From Cordylochernes scorpioides (lineage: Eukaryota > Arthropoda > Arachnida > Pseudoscorpiones > Chernetidae), in contig CP092869.1 of NCBI GenBank assembly GCA_030710605.1, positions 14,453,295-14,517,294 of the forward strand: 64,000 bases of DNA, written 5' to 3'. A model generated the notes under the pieces. That model saw only the letters and a list, made by a program, of their open reading frames with translations. It was not told where the DNA came from and did no database searches. The position numbers were made by a program, and so were the translations under genes. Within the stretch, counting starts at the first letter, position 1, and each line of letters starts with the position of its first letter. Shown in pieces: positions 25,658 to 35,259 of this stretch.

Positions 25658-25926
25658 ACAATATAATGCGCGGCTTTTGATTGTAAAACGACATTTGTAA
25701 ATTATCCCGCATGTGTTTCTTTTGAACGAAAAATCAAAATTTATTTTAAAGAGAAATAATTCCCATCCCTGGACACTTTTATTTTTCCGTTTATCATTAC
25801 TCTTCATAATTCATACTTCATCCTTAAGGTTTGAAATAATCGTTATTTCTCCTTAAAATAAATTTTGATTTTTCGTTCAAAAGAAACACATGCGGGATAA
25901 TTTTCAAATATCGTTTTACAATATTT
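25658..25926. mobile_element. PAL-2 inverted repeat with tRNA-derived centre
   Basis: The arms share AAACGACATTTG, TTATCCCGCATGTGTTTCTT and AAAATCAAAATTTATTTTAA. The centre keeps CCCATCCCTGGACACTTTTA, the 3' end of the tRNA-like module seen whole at 35410-35482. Other copies are at 30130-30470, 35260-35640 and 50108-50442. Confidence 0.75.
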
Positions 25927-26639
25927 AAATATATCCACAAAATATGCCTCTTGACTAGAAACACCATATGATGAAATGTAGAGATAGAGAAAAGAAAGAG
26001 CTACGTAGAGTAAAGTGATTACCACCATGTCTACCAGTATATGTAGATGTAAGATGTGGCAATCGCTTACAAGATTCCTTCCCTCCTAATTAACGGATGC
26101 GTCTTCATTAAATCTGCCATCACTGGGATATTTCCACCAATGGAACTTCCCCGGCTCCCTGCTGGTATGTCTACATCGCTAACTCAATTCTTCACAGCTT
26201 AGTTTAGCTATGATAATCACAGCTTAGTGTTTAATTATGATAAATTTAAACTATTTTTAACACATATCTGTCGCGTTCATCGGTGTAGTGCCCAGGCTCT
26301 ATTTTGCCCAGACGCCCTAAGTCTCTTTTTCAGGTCCCGGGAGGAGAACACCAACCTATCTCTATATAGGGGTAAAGCGACTCCAAGAAAAAAGAAACTG
26401 CGGGATTCCGTTGTTTTCTCTAGGGCAGTATCTGTCAATGATCGACCAAGCAACAACACGAGTCCAGCCAGTGAATTACAACAACTGATTTTATTTTTAG
26501 TCGCAAATACACATATATATACGTAAGTATTTAAATAAAACAACAACAAAAAGGATTAAATTTACATAGTTTCAAATATATATAGAAGATTAACATATTC
26601 CTTTCCCGACAAGGAATATATATTTTTAATTAAAACAAT

Positions 26640-26760
26640 TATATACTGTATTTACTGCAATGATACATTGCTAATCAGTGGTGAACCCTACAAACGGTTT
26701 CTCAAGTTTAATATACCGGGGATCGGTGGAAGGATGGTCTAATCCAGGTGTTAAGGTTCC
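26640..26760 (+). repeat. PAL-1-like half joined to a SINE head
   Basis: CATTGCTAATCAGTGGTGAA, then GGGGATCGGTGGAAGGATGG. The SINE body is absent. Confidence 0.5.
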
Positions 26761-27002
26761 TTTGTCCTTAACGATAAAGGCCGTACTTCAGAGGACTGTA
26801 TAGGGTTTTAAACTACCCAGACGACACCCCAATGGTGATTCTAATGCCTCAGCCAAAGAGAGAATAAAGCCCTACCAAATTACTATTCACACTCGCACTT
26901 TATTTAAAAAAACTCAATTATATACAAAGATAGTCAGCGGTCAATATTTACATAATCACAGAAAAAATAAAAAAATAAAATAATATCATAGAAAACTCAA
27001 CA

Positions 27003-27050
27003 CCAGGGGTCGGCAAACTTTTGAGTCGGAAGAGTCAAAAATTAGAATAA
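27003..27050 (+). repeat. Truncated hAT MITE left end
   Basis: CAGGGGTCGGCAAACTTTTG followed by GAGTCGGAAGAGTCAAAAAT matches the left end of the hAT MITE at 27360-27560. The rest is missing. Confidence 0.65.
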
Positions 27051-27080
27051 TTTCTAACGCTTTGACAAATGTTTTAATTT

Positions 27081-27133
27081 TTGTTCGCTCCTGACGAGGA
27101 CAAAAGATTTTTGTCGAAACGTCGAGACAATAA
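27081..27133 (+). ncRNA. Hammerhead ribozyme motif HH-A (PLE type)
   Basis: The core is CTGACGA (27091-27097) and GAAA (27116-27119), with a predicted cleavage site after C27123 in GUC. Helix I pairs CTC (27088-27090) with GAG (27124-27126), then TTGTT with AATAA across a 2x2 internal loop. Stem II is GACAAAA/TTTTGTC, with one extra G before it. Helix III is only AC/GU with no loop, so it can close only between two molecules (ACGU is self-complementary). It is followed by AATAAAAAG. The copy at 54234-54286 preserves all these elements. HHRs of this compact form are known from Penelope-like elements. Confidence 0.75.
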
Positions 27134-27234
27134 AAAGATTTACTGGCCGAAGTATTTTTAATTTGAAGAAAATCTTAGTGTTTAGTTATGATAAATTTAA
27201 ACTATTTTTAAGATGCGTATCATTCTTTTTGAAT

Positions 27235-27840
27235 CAAAACAATTTTATACTGTATTTACTGCAATCATACATTGAGATCCTTGCTAATCAGAATGGTGAA
27301 CCCTACAAACTGTTTTGCAAGTTTAATATACCGGGGATCGGTGGAAGGATGGTCTAAACTAGGGGTCGGCAAACTTTTGAGTAGGAAGAGTCAAAAATTA
27401 CAATTTACAAAATATCAAAGTTTTTAAAGAGCCACAAAATATTTTTCTTGCCAACAATAAACAGTACTCACATAAATAATATTTACATATGGAACTATAT
27501 AAAGAACTTCACATCCAAAGAGCCGCATGTGGCTCTCGAACCGCAGTTTACCGACCCCTAGTCTAAACCGTTGGTTTTCGACCGCCTATGATCCGGGATT
27601 GAATCCTGCATTGGACACCTTTTCGAATTAAAAAATAAAAAGTGCTCCAATGTTCCCCCTATTCTTGCAAAAGTCCAACCCCACCAGCGAGTACAAGTAA
27701 CCAAACGGGGCACTGGCATATTTTTGCCAATTTTTTGGCAAAAGTCGAACTGCTTTTCGGGTGCATTTACAGTAAAAAGCAGTCGCCAACTTCTGCCCAC
27801 CATGATTATCATGGTCTGTATCACGTGTACTAGGGATAAT
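27235..27840 (+). mobile_element. tRNA-derived SINE split by a hAT MITE
   Basis: The head starts GGGGATCGGTGGAAGGATGG (27333). It resumes after the inserted MITE with CGTTGGTTTTCGACCG and a B-box-like GGGATTGAATCC (27595-27606), and the body ends near ACGTGTACTAGGGATAATAA (27840). The same SINE lies on the minus strand at 43079-43379 and 63007-63317. The 5' flank (27240-27330) is a diverged PAL-1 half. Transcription by RNA polymerase III from the tRNA-like head is the usual mode for SINEs. Confidence 0.75.
27360..27560. mobile_element. hAT-type MITE with 8-bp target duplication
   Basis: Termini TAGGGGTCGGCAAAC and GTTTACCGACCCCTA are inverted, and GTCTAAAC flanks both sides (27352-27359, 27561-27568). 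The 201-bp interior has the AAAGAGCCGCATGTGGCTCT segment common to this MITE type. The 8-bp duplication is characteristic of hAT transposases, which must be supplied in trans. Confidence 0.92.
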
Positions 27841-28099
27841 AAAAATATATATATACCATACCGCTGGAATAATTATTGTTTTTGAATGTTTTATTTTATA
27901 TCTATACTGACCTCTTGGAAAAAGGTCTTTTAAATGAACTATGGATATAAGTTTTGAGAGAGAGAGAGAGAAATTGAGATTGAAATTGATTTATTACAAT
28001 GTCCATATAAGATTATATAAGGGTAAATACGGAATAAATATAAATATGAATAAATATGATTATATAATGATAAATATAGGAAAAATAGATATAAACAGA

Positions 28100-28570
28100 T
28101 ACAACAACAACAACAAAAAACCTTTATTTAGGGTCACTGACCCTATACAGGATTCACCAGAGGTATGCATAAGAACAAAGCAGTGAGACAAAGGAAATAA
28201 CGATATAGACAGAAGAAAAATAAAAAAAAAAAACAAGAAAGAGAAAGAGGGAAGCAAGAAAAACAACACAAAAAGAGTAGCAGTAAGAAAGTGAGGAGTG
28301 AGCGTCACTTGGCCTTCTTCTGAGATATGGACTTGTGGAAACCATAAAACGCCGTAGCAATATACTTATTCTGGGTCATATTGTCAATTATTGATGGAAG
28401 TGAAGCACAGAGTTGCCCAGTTTCGAGCATAAGGGTTCTTCTTTCAGAGCAGAGCAATCAAAAATATAGTGAGTGATTTCATCTTTTAGTTTTGAATTAC
28501 AGAAGGTACAAATCGGGTCCTCACCGCAGAGAATCTTGGTGTGGTTTTCTCTAAAAAAAAATAGATATAA
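28100..28570 (-). pseudogene. Non-LTR retrotransposon ORF2 C-terminus, 3' end
   Basis: On the minus strand from about 28545 a frame reads a CGEDPICTFCNSK...ITHYIFDC pattern, the C-x2-C...H-x4-C knuckle at the end of many non-LTR reverse-transcriptase proteins. A TAA interrupts it at about 28390. Sequence resembling further tail continues in another frame (28154-28360), and a simple repeat (CAACAACAAC on plus, 28102) lies at the 3' side. The family differs from the 5092 and 37304 copies. Confidence 0.6.
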
Positions 28571-29690
28571 ACAGATAAAAATAATTGATAAAAATATACA
28601 TATATATGTATAAAAATATATACAAGGTCTTTATTGATGGCGCCCACCGGGGGAAAGACTCCGCCACCGGTGGACTGCGAGAGTTCACAGAGTGAGCAGG
28701 TCAAGGTGAGAAGAGAGAAGAAGAACCTGCAGGTTGATAATATGCTTAGTATCCACTTCAGTGTTAAGTGAGCAACACTAAGTTGGTTTCTGCTCATTTT
28801 TAAAGTTTAATTTGAATGTTTGCAGTGATGGCTTCATTAGGTTGTGCTAACCTAAAGCTAAATTAACTAAACAATAAAGTAAAACTAAGGATTAAATTGT
28901 ACAACTGCCAACAATTAGCAACGTAGGGAGATAGGTTTTACCACCAAAGCTTTAGCCTTAGTGAAGACATTTTCAAATCATTTCAAATTTGATTTTAGAA
29001 AGGTGGAAGACACTTGTATGCTCTGTTTAAAAACTTGCATAATTGGATTCAACAATTCTCCTTTACAAAATTCATATGAAATATTGTAGGTAAGCCATGT
29101 TCCAGATATGGAAAACTCCAGTCCAAGATGGAAGTGGAGGACTATGACACTGGAAGATTGCTGTCAGGCTGATATGAATGTTCTGGAACGTAGCCGTAGG
29201 GCGACATCTGCGTCGTGCCCCGAGAAGCAGTTTCGACGCAGGTCGGCCCAGGGGATGGAGCGGGGCACATCCACGGTGAGGGTCCACCGGGCAGACAGCT
29301 CTGCAGTTGGATGGGCCTGGAGCCGTGCCGAGTCCAAGAGAGAAAGAGAGAACAATAAAAATATATATAACTATAAATGTATATGCTTCGTGTATTTCAC
29401 CCCCACTCTTTCTCAAAACAGCAAATAATGTCATTTATTAGAACAATATTTACATGATGCATTAGCACTCCATCTGTTAGTTTAGTTATGTTAACGCCAA
29501 GTTAAAAATGACAACACAAATATCAATAATTCACATGTTGACTGCTGGAAAAATATATATTTAGGAGGAGAGCAAATCAAGATAAGGCTGTTATTACAGT
29601 TATATGAATCATACTATTGTGTAGAATATATATATAGGTATTTAATTATTTTAATTAAAAAGACATATATTGGATCAAAATATCATTTAT
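28571..29690. other. Mixed unique sequence, GC-rich patch at 29100-29340
   Basis: The patch at 29110-29340 is clearly more GC-rich than its surroundings and is open for about 100 codons on each strand (29108-29428 plus, 29072-29434 minus). A GTGAGG donor-like site sits at about 29275. No protein family is recognisable. It could be a decayed exon or an unknown repeat. Confidence 0.3.
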
Positions 29691-29760
29691 TTTACCAATA
29701 TATCAGTTGGCTGAACGCCAACATTTATCAAGGTGTTATAACATATTAATGTGTGTCAAC
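29655..29760. repeat. Short repeat shared with 41096-41200 and 32360-32420
   Basis: TATTGGATCAAAATATMATT, TTATTTTACCAATAT and CAGTTGGCTGAACGCCAAC are shared with 41096-41180 in the same orientation, and a diverged inverted match lies near 32360-32420. The nature is unknown. Confidence 0.6.
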
Positions 29761-30129
29761 AACAAACTCAGCGCCACATAACGTCAACAGAATTAAGTTT
29801 TTAAAATATTGTCGCAAAGTATTTATTATTTATTTTAACAGAGTATCATTTTTTATGTTTATATTTTGTTACTCTGTAAACTTCCCTCATTGTTTATCCT
29901 TTGTTTATCATTCATAGTTTGTTCTTGCCTTAAATAAACTGCTGTGTCATCCTGAAATTTGTCTTTTTTAATTTTCCACGTGGCAATATTTTGTTATATT
30001 CAATGAGGAGAAAAAAATGATATATATATTTATATTATGGACAAAATAAATTTTGTAAAATATGGGTGTGAATATTTTGAAAATTAACAATAAAGCCTAT
30101 TTTATATTTATAATCACATACACTATATA

Positions 30130-30470
30130 TAGGTATAATACAATATAATGCGTCTTATGATTGTAGAACGACATTTGAAATTATCCCGCATGTGTTTCTT
30201 TTGAATGAAAAATCGAAATTTTATTTTAAGGACAAATAACGATTATTTCTAACCTTAGGGATGATGTATGAAAGGATGAATTGTGAAGAGTAATGATAAA
30301 CGGAAAATTAAAAGTATCCAGGGATGGGAATTTTCCGTTCATCATTACTCTTCACAATTCATCCTTTCATACTTCATCCCTAAGGTTAGAAATAGTCGTT
30401 GTTTCTCTTTAAAATAAATTACGATTTTTTCATTCAAAAGAAACACATGCGGGATAATTTCATATGTTGG
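30130..30470. mobile_element. PAL-2 inverted repeat
   Basis: Near-perfect arms (GCATGTGTTTCTTTTGAATG on the left and its inverse on the right) surround AAAGTATCCAGGGATGGGAA, a remnant of the tRNA-like core. It is non-coding. Confidence 0.85.
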
Positions 30471-30534
30471 TCTACATATAGAGGTATATGAAAAAATAGT
30501 ACAAATGTGATATTGTACTGGGATAAGGTGCATA

Positions 30535-30939
30535 ATTATGAAAAAAGGCATCTCCTTATCGTGCAACTAAAAGTTGCTGATGGCTTGCGCCATCTATCGG
30601 AATAAACATAAACTATTCTCGTTGATTTCTAATTATTCCAGAATTGGCCAAATACCCATTCTTGATTAATCAAGAAAAGCAAACCACGGACGCGTGTCGG
30701 ACTGTTGGCCCTCATCGTCCAGTTATTTGGTCGTTGAGGTACAGCTTGCACAACGCTGACGAGGGCCAACAGCCCGAAACGCGTACATGGTTAGCTTTTC
30801 TTGATTAATCAAGAATGGGTATTTGGCCAATTCTGGAATAATTAAAAATCAACGAGAATAGTTGATATTTATTCCGATAGATGGCGCAAGCCATCAGCAA
30901 CTTTCAGTTGCACGATAAGGAGATGCCTTTTTTCATAAT
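30535..30939. mobile_element. HH-B palindromic element
   Basis: The arms run inward from AAAAAAGGCATCTCCTTATC through GCGCCATCTATCGGAATAAA and TTGATTAATCAAGAAAAGC. The central part of each arm carries hammerhead sequence: recognisable on the plus strand (30750-30792), decayed on the minus strand (left arm, GGACGCGTGTCGGACTGTTG). Confidence 0.85.
30750..30792 (+). ncRNA. Hammerhead motif HH-B, partly decayed
   Basis: CTGACGA (30756-30762), a perfect 4-bp stem II GGGC...GCCC, GAAAC and GCGUA. The residue at the cleavage position is A (GUA, still an allowed NUH). Helix I (ACAACG with CATGGT) has two mismatches relative to ACCACG/CGTGGT in the copy at 42806. Helix III is the self-complementary ACGCGU. 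Confidence 0.65.
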
Positions 30940-31072
30940 ATATAGGTATGTTTGAGTATGAGTAGAAAAGTAAGGGAAAATAGTGGCAAATTGAATATAC
31001 ATCCCCCTCTGTTATAAGTATGATACGAAGCTTTGTGAGAAATTAAGTTTCTAAGAGAGTATTTTGCTTATA

Positions 31073-31298
31073 CAGTCAAACGTGAATAATTCTAAGCCCA
31101 AGAGACCAAAAAATTAGAATTATCCAAAAATTAGAATTGAAAACGTTTTGAATAAAAGCGATCAAGATAAATAGTCGAATTAAAAACGTTTTGAATAAAA
31201 GCGACCAAGATAAATATTCGAATTAAAAACGTTTTGAATAAAAGCGATCAAGATAAATAGTCGAATTAAAGAAGTTTTTAATTATCCAAGTTCTACTG
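31073..31298. mobile_element. pogo-like MITE with internal ~48-bp triplication
   Basis: Ends CAGTCAAACGTGAATAATTC and TTATCCAAGTTCTACTG are inverted and flanked by TA (31071-31072, 31299-31300). Inside, a unit beginning AAAACGTTTTGAATAAAAGC repeats three times between about 31140 and 31270. It is related to 6763-6938. Confidence 0.75.
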
Positions 31299-31558
31299 TA
31301 TAACTTTTGAAACAGAATTACAAAAACAGAGACATAAGACGCCAAAATTCTATTTTATTAATTTGATTAAAATAGCTGTTGAAAGCCAGTGTAAATATTT
31401 GTATTTATTTAATTTGTTTATGTATCAAAAGAGACAAAGGTCGCCTCTCCTGTCAAAATAGACGTCAAAACTAGACGCCATCTATTGACCGTCGCCGCAA
31501 ACTAGCGGCCTCGGGTCGGTGACAAAGCCACAACACCAGCTTTGGCAAACTGAAAAGC

Positions 31559-31613
31559 GTCCATCTAGAGACCATGGTTTCGGGCTAATGGCCCTCGTCA
31601 GTCTAGGGCGGAC
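31559..31613 (-). ncRNA. Hammerhead ribozyme HH-C, core intact (minus strand)
   Basis: On the minus strand: helix I CTAGA with TCTAG plus GTCC with GGAC, CTGACGA, stem II GGGC/GCCC, GAAA, helix III ACCATGGT, cleavage site GUC. All invariant residues are present. It is the inverted partner of 31627-31679. Confidence 0.85.
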
Positions 31614-31626
31614 TTTATTCCATGAG

Positions 31627-31679
31627 ATCCATGAGACTGACGAGGGCCATCAGCCCGAAACCATGGTGTCTAGGTGGAC
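31627..31679 (+). ncRNA. Hammerhead motif HH-C with cleavage-site change
   Basis: CTGACGA (31637-31643), stem II GGGC/GCCC and GAAACCATGGT are intact. The nucleotide at the cleavage position is G (31668) where the other copies have C, and helix I is weakened by ATGAGA in place of CCTAGA. NUG is not a permitted site, so this copy should be inactive. Confidence 0.75.
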
Positions 31680-31829
31680 GCTTTTCAGTTTGCCAAAGTT
31701 GGTGTTGTGGCTTTGTCACCGACCCGAGGCCGCTAGTTTGCGGCGACGGTCAATAGATGGCGTCTAGTTTTGACGTCTATTTTGACGGGAGAGGCGACCT
31801 TTGTCTCTTTTGATCAACATCCTCCCGGC

Positions 31830-32300
31830 AAAATTTCCATCGATTGTTTATGTATGTTATTTTTTAAATGTTTGATTTTTTTTGTATATGCAAATTAAAT
31901 CTTTGATTTATATTTGTTGGCGGATGTAAACTCAGAAGAATTTTTGATGATTTTCATTTGTTTAGATAGATTCCTTTTTTTTTAGTTTTCTTTTTTTAAT
32001 CGGTGTAGATAGTGTCAGTATAGAATTAAAAGTCATTGAGTTCAGTAGCTGTGTGTTTGTTGCTAAGTTTTGATATAGGCTTCCTTCTTGGGCAACACGT
32101 GAACCCAACCCCTGGAAAGTTGCGTGCGTATTGCATTGGATCTACGCGGTCGGGTCGCAACAGTAGCTTTCGGACACTCCCTTCTTCAACAAACTAAAAA
32201 CGTATAAAAAAGGTAATGGAGAGAGATTATATAGAATTTTAAAGAAGAATCTATGCAAATAGGAGTTGTGGTGAACAGAATAGATACATATAGAAAGCAA
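31830..32300. other. AT-rich spacer, nothing recognised
   Basis: There are T-runs and unique-looking sequence. A slightly GC-richer piece at 32090-32180 shows no motif. Confidence 0.5.
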
Positions 32301-32307
32301 TAACGCG

Positions 32308-32308
<1 letters not shown>

Positions 32309-32347
<39 letters not shown>
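32309..32347. repeat. (TA)n microsatellite
   Basis: About 39 bp of uninterrupted TA. A common site for mariner and pogo insertions. Confidence 0.95.
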
Positions 32348-32350
<3 letters not shown>

Positions 32351-32454
32351 ATATAATTTTTAAAAAATAATTTATTGGCAAAATAAATATTTTAGTAAAT
32401 CCAATATATGCCTTTTATTATCTAATATATATATATGGAAAATGAAAACATTAA

Positions 32455-32605
32455 AACGCGAATGTTTCTTTCAAACATAAATCAAACTTCTACTGTCCTT
32501 ACTGCGATGAAAAAATATTGGGAGGGCTTGGCTCATTAGTGGTGAACTCTCCCAGCGGTTTCACCAATTTAATCTAACAGACCGCTTCTTTAGAGCTCTA
32601 ATACT
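32455..32605. repeat. PAL-1 MITE, half copy
   Basis: CTACTGTCCTTACTGCGATG, GGGAGGGCTTGGCTCATTAG, GGTTTCACCAATTTAATCT. The right terminal arm is not preserved. Confidence 0.75.
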
Positions 32606-32609
32606 GTAT

Positions 32610-33185
32610 TGGATCATTCTGCTTTTATATATTGTTTTATCCTTGAAGGTTGGGAGGTAGCCAAGAGTGAGGTGTCGCTTCACTGAGGCAAACGGACTCC
32701 AGTAATCTCGTTTATTGACATAAATTGACTGACTGCTGGTAGCTAAAAACTGTCGCTATTTATATACAAAATTCTATGAAAACTATTATGCAAAAGAGGA
32801 TATTTGCATATCCATAATAAAATATGCAAATACACCACATATATCGTACACTGAAAAGAGTGGAATCTTAGAAATTTTATTTAAGCAAACTATGAACATA
32901 AGCTTTAGGACATCAGAATTGCATATAAATATTTGCATCGAGCAATGCTCTTCCGCAAACAATAAAGACATATCAGTTAGGTATAAATTAAAATTCGGTT
33001 CCAAAACACTTTATTAGGTACCACTCAACAAGAACAATCTAGTTTATGATAATCGCAACAATGAATAATATGTAAAGGTTATTCACATATTAAACAAAAT
33101 GTTAACGCGGGATTCAATCCCGGTTCATGACTATCGGGAATCGAGGGTGTTACCTACTCGTCCACCATAAATTAATTTAAAGCTA
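32610..33185. other. No recognisable feature
   Basis: The frame at 32786-33004 on the minus strand lacks any motif. The remainder is AT-rich. Confidence 0.5.
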
Positions 33186-33186
33186 A

Positions 33187-33361
33187 TGAAGACATTAAAA
33201 AGTGAAAGTTTCTTTCAAACATGAATCAATTTTTTTTGTCCTTACTGCGATGAAAAAATATTGGGAGGGCTTAGTTCATTAGTGGTGAACCCTTCCAATA
33301 AGGACATTAGAAATTTGATATAGGTGTGAAAGAAACATTCACGTTTTAATGTTCTCATTTG
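33187..33361. mobile_element. PAL-1 MITE with both termini
   Basis: The left end GACATTAAAAAGTGAAAGTT and the right end ACATTCACGTTTTAATGTTC are inverted over about 60 bp, and the PAL-1 core (CTTACTGCGATGAAAAAAT, GGAGGGCTTAGTTCATTAGT) lies between. This is the clearest TIR-bounded member. Confidence 0.8.
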
Positions 33362-33427
33362 CTATAGAATCTAAACAGGTAATTGTTTCCATTGCTAGGT
33401 TGTGATACCATTTTTGTAGCGTAATAT

Positions 33428-33663
33428 TGTCAGGAGGACAGAGTTACTCCTTCTTATCTGGACTGGACCGACCGGTCAGGGTAAACAGTGGCGCCACATA
33501 GAAGGTAGAAAAACTCAGTTCTCCCCTCTTGTTCTAACTGCTGGGTTGATTTGGCTCATGTACATAGTAACTTTTATTTTATATTTAAAATCTCTCCTAT
33601 AATTAATTAAATAAATATTTAAAGTAATTCGGAAGCCTAGTTAATTATTTTTTCCTCGCGACA
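33428..33663 (+). mobile_element. Solo LTR (first of a tandem pair)
   Basis: It starts TGTCAGGAGGACAG and ends CCTCGCGACA. It is flanked by ATAT at 33424-33427 and 33664-33667. Its termini (TGTCA...GCGACA) match those of the adjacent LTR, but the interiors have diverged. Confidence 0.75.
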
Positions 33664-33667
33664 ATAT

Positions 33668-33909
33668 TGTCAAGTAGCTCCATCCAGATGGGACACCTGT
33701 CAATCATCCCTGGACCCCGGGGGGGACCACAGGTGTGAGGGCTTCTCGGAAGCTGATCTGTAAATAAGGAAAACGGGGACGGTGTCTGAAGCCGTTCATT
33801 AGGATTATCTTTTAACTTGAGGTAAGTTGTACTCGCTCTCCCTATAAATACCCCTTATAATAAATTATTTATTCCCAAATTTGCCCTTGCTTTATTTATC
33901 TCTGCGACA
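33668..33909 (+). mobile_element. Solo LTR (second of a tandem pair)
   Basis: A 242-bp LTR, TGTCAAGTAGCTCC to CTCTGCGACA, flanked by ATAT on both sides (33664-33667, shared with the first LTR, and 33910-33913). TATA box CCCTATAAATACC at about 33840. A sister solo LTR is at 56577-56872. TG...CA ends and 4-bp duplications fit Ty3/Gypsy-type integration. No internal region remains. Confidence 0.85.
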
Positions 33910-33923
33910 ATATAGTAATGGCT

Positions 33924-34151
33924 TAGATTAATCAAATCTTCGAGAATAAGCTTCTTTATTACACTTTTTAACGAGTTTACAAGCTTCCGGGTTTTAAACG
34001 AATCTTCTATAGGTAAAAATGTTTAGAAAAAGGGGCTTTTTCTAAAAGAATTTTACCTGTAGAATGGTCGTTTAAAACCCGAAAGCTTCTAAACTCGTTA
34101 AAAGTGTAATAAAGAAACGTAACTTCGAAGATTTATATTTGATTAATCTAA
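33924..34151. mobile_element. HH-D palindromic element
   Basis: The arms share TTAGATTAATCAAAT, CTTTATTACACTTTTTAACG and GGGTTTTAAACGA, inverted around AAAAAGGGGCTTTTT. Each arm holds an HH-D motif (plus 34057-34090; minus 33979-34012). Confidence 0.8.
34057..34090 (+). ncRNA. Hammerhead-like motif HH-D
   Basis: CTGTAGA, stem II GGTC...AACC-type, GAAAGCTTC. Compared with a true hammerhead (CUGANGA) the A6 position is U, and an extra A precedes stem II. The helix III strand AGCU is self-complementary. Cleavage ability is doubtful. Confidence 0.4.
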
Positions 34152-34169
34152 TTAATACAGAGGATTATA

Positions 34170-34540
34170 ATTCTAATGGTGAACACTTGCAAAGAGATAT
34201 CATGGAAAGAGAAATGATGAACAGAACTTTGTTAAATCTGCGATTCTGCTAAAGGAATGAGCTGGAAGCAGTACCGGTAACCCTGAAGTCAGATAGCGTT
34301 CCGCGTAGATCGGAAATCTCCCCGACTAATGCCATGTCGAGGAATAGCTTCAGACCTCTGCTCAGGTGACAGGTACTCGAGGATGTCCTCCCTGTTAGAA
34401 GGGGAGACAATCTCTCCCTATAACAGTTTTTTATAGAGAGATTCTAGGATGGTGTTGGCATTCAAGCTCTCGAAACAGCTCCTATACCTATTGTAAAGTG
34501 GTCTGTAGAGGCTGTTAAAGAGCTTGAAAAGGGGCTTTTT
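34170..34540 (+). pseudogene. Decayed copy of the unknown 34.6-kb reading frame
   Basis: CTTGCAAAGAGATATC followed by GAAAGAGAAATGATGAACA at about 34188 repeats the sequence at 34627-34675, and downstream pieces (CAGTACCGGTAAC, CTAATGCCATG) align with the second copy. The frame is broken by several stops. It is a degenerate tandem duplicate of the 34638-35068 region, and each copy follows an HH-D motif. Confidence 0.55.
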
Positions 34541-34554
34541 CTAAAATAGTTTAC

Positions 34555-34590
34555 CCTGTGGAAGGGTCGTTCAAAACCCGAAAGCTTGTA
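34555..34590 (+). ncRNA. Hammerhead-like motif HH-D
   Basis: CTGTGGAAGGGTCG...CCCGAAAGCTTG, followed by GTAATAAAGAAA. It is the same motif and 3' context as 34057-34090, directly upstream of the second copy of the unknown reading frame. Confidence 0.35.
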
Positions 34591-34637
34591 AGCTCGTTAA
34601 AAGTGTAATAAAGAAAATTATCCTCGGAGATTTATAC

Positions 34638-35068
34638 TTGCAAAGAGATATCGTAGAAAGAGAAATGATGAACAACACTCTGGTAGATTCTGGAATGAGG
34701 CTGGATACAGTACCGGTAACTTACAGTACTCCTGTAACTAACGTCATGGATCAATTTCTCGATGAAAGTTCGTTCGGGCCTTCTAAATTAATTAAAACAT
34801 TTTCCAGAAGGCGCAATTAAAGTTAGCGAGGAAAACTTCGCTAAACTTCGATATTTTAATATCTTCGTGGCGTGTTTGGAAGATGAAGGTTGGATGAAGG
34901 ACGTGGAAGCTGCTACATGAGGCAATTATACTGCACCTACACTCGGGAATGGAGAAAACTGCGTTCTACTCATTCTTTTGAAAGTGCAAGTCTACCATGG
35001 ATACAAGGAATCTGACACTAAAAGAGAAGTATCTCTCTTTAAAAATGCTTTAAAACAAGCATTTTGAT
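34638..35068 (+). pseudogene. Unknown protein-coding remnant
   Basis: An open frame from 34638 to 34820 (start VEREMMNNTLVDSG, with Arg/Lys-rich end KTFSRRRN) is followed, one frame over, by a further 80 codons from about 34816 to 35068. These have coding-like composition (EENFAKLRYFNIFVACLED; later YKESDTKREVSLFKNALK) with a single TGA near 34918. I do not recognise the family. Part of the first frame recurs at 34188-34400. The consistent amino-acid character across a frameshift suggests a once functional gene of a mobile element or virus-like element associated with the HH-D repeats. Confidence 0.45.
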
Positions 35069-35259
35069 TATCATCTCAATATAAAACATAAAGGTGGTAA
35101 TTTCTTTTCACTTATCCTTTTATTAGTCTAAATTAGACAAGATCTTGGAGGTCGTGCTCATAAAGAAGTTAAAGAAGTTAAAGAACTCTTCTTGAGTTCT
35201 CTGTACAGGGATCCTTTGTCCTTTCCAATACAATTTAGTATATTTATAATACAATATAA

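Larger units (their letters stand above)
31424..31813. mobile_element. HH-C palindromic element
   Basis: Two arms of about 180 bp (31424-31604 and 31634-31813) are near-perfect inverted copies around 29 bp. Each arm carries, outside to inside, CAAAAGAGACAAAGGTCGCC, the GACGCCATCTATTGACCGTC box, AAGCCACAACACCAGC and a hammerhead motif pointing inward on its own strand. It is non-coding. The frame at 31519-31767 is chance. Confidence 0.92.

Noticed and set aside
26227..26549. Overlapping 90-99-codon ORFs on both strands
   Set aside because: Both strands are open over the same moderately GC-rich stretch with no motif on either; cannot support either as a gene.
31519..31767. 82-codon plus-strand ORF
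   Set aside because: It lies across the HH-C palindrome and reads through both arms; no protein character.
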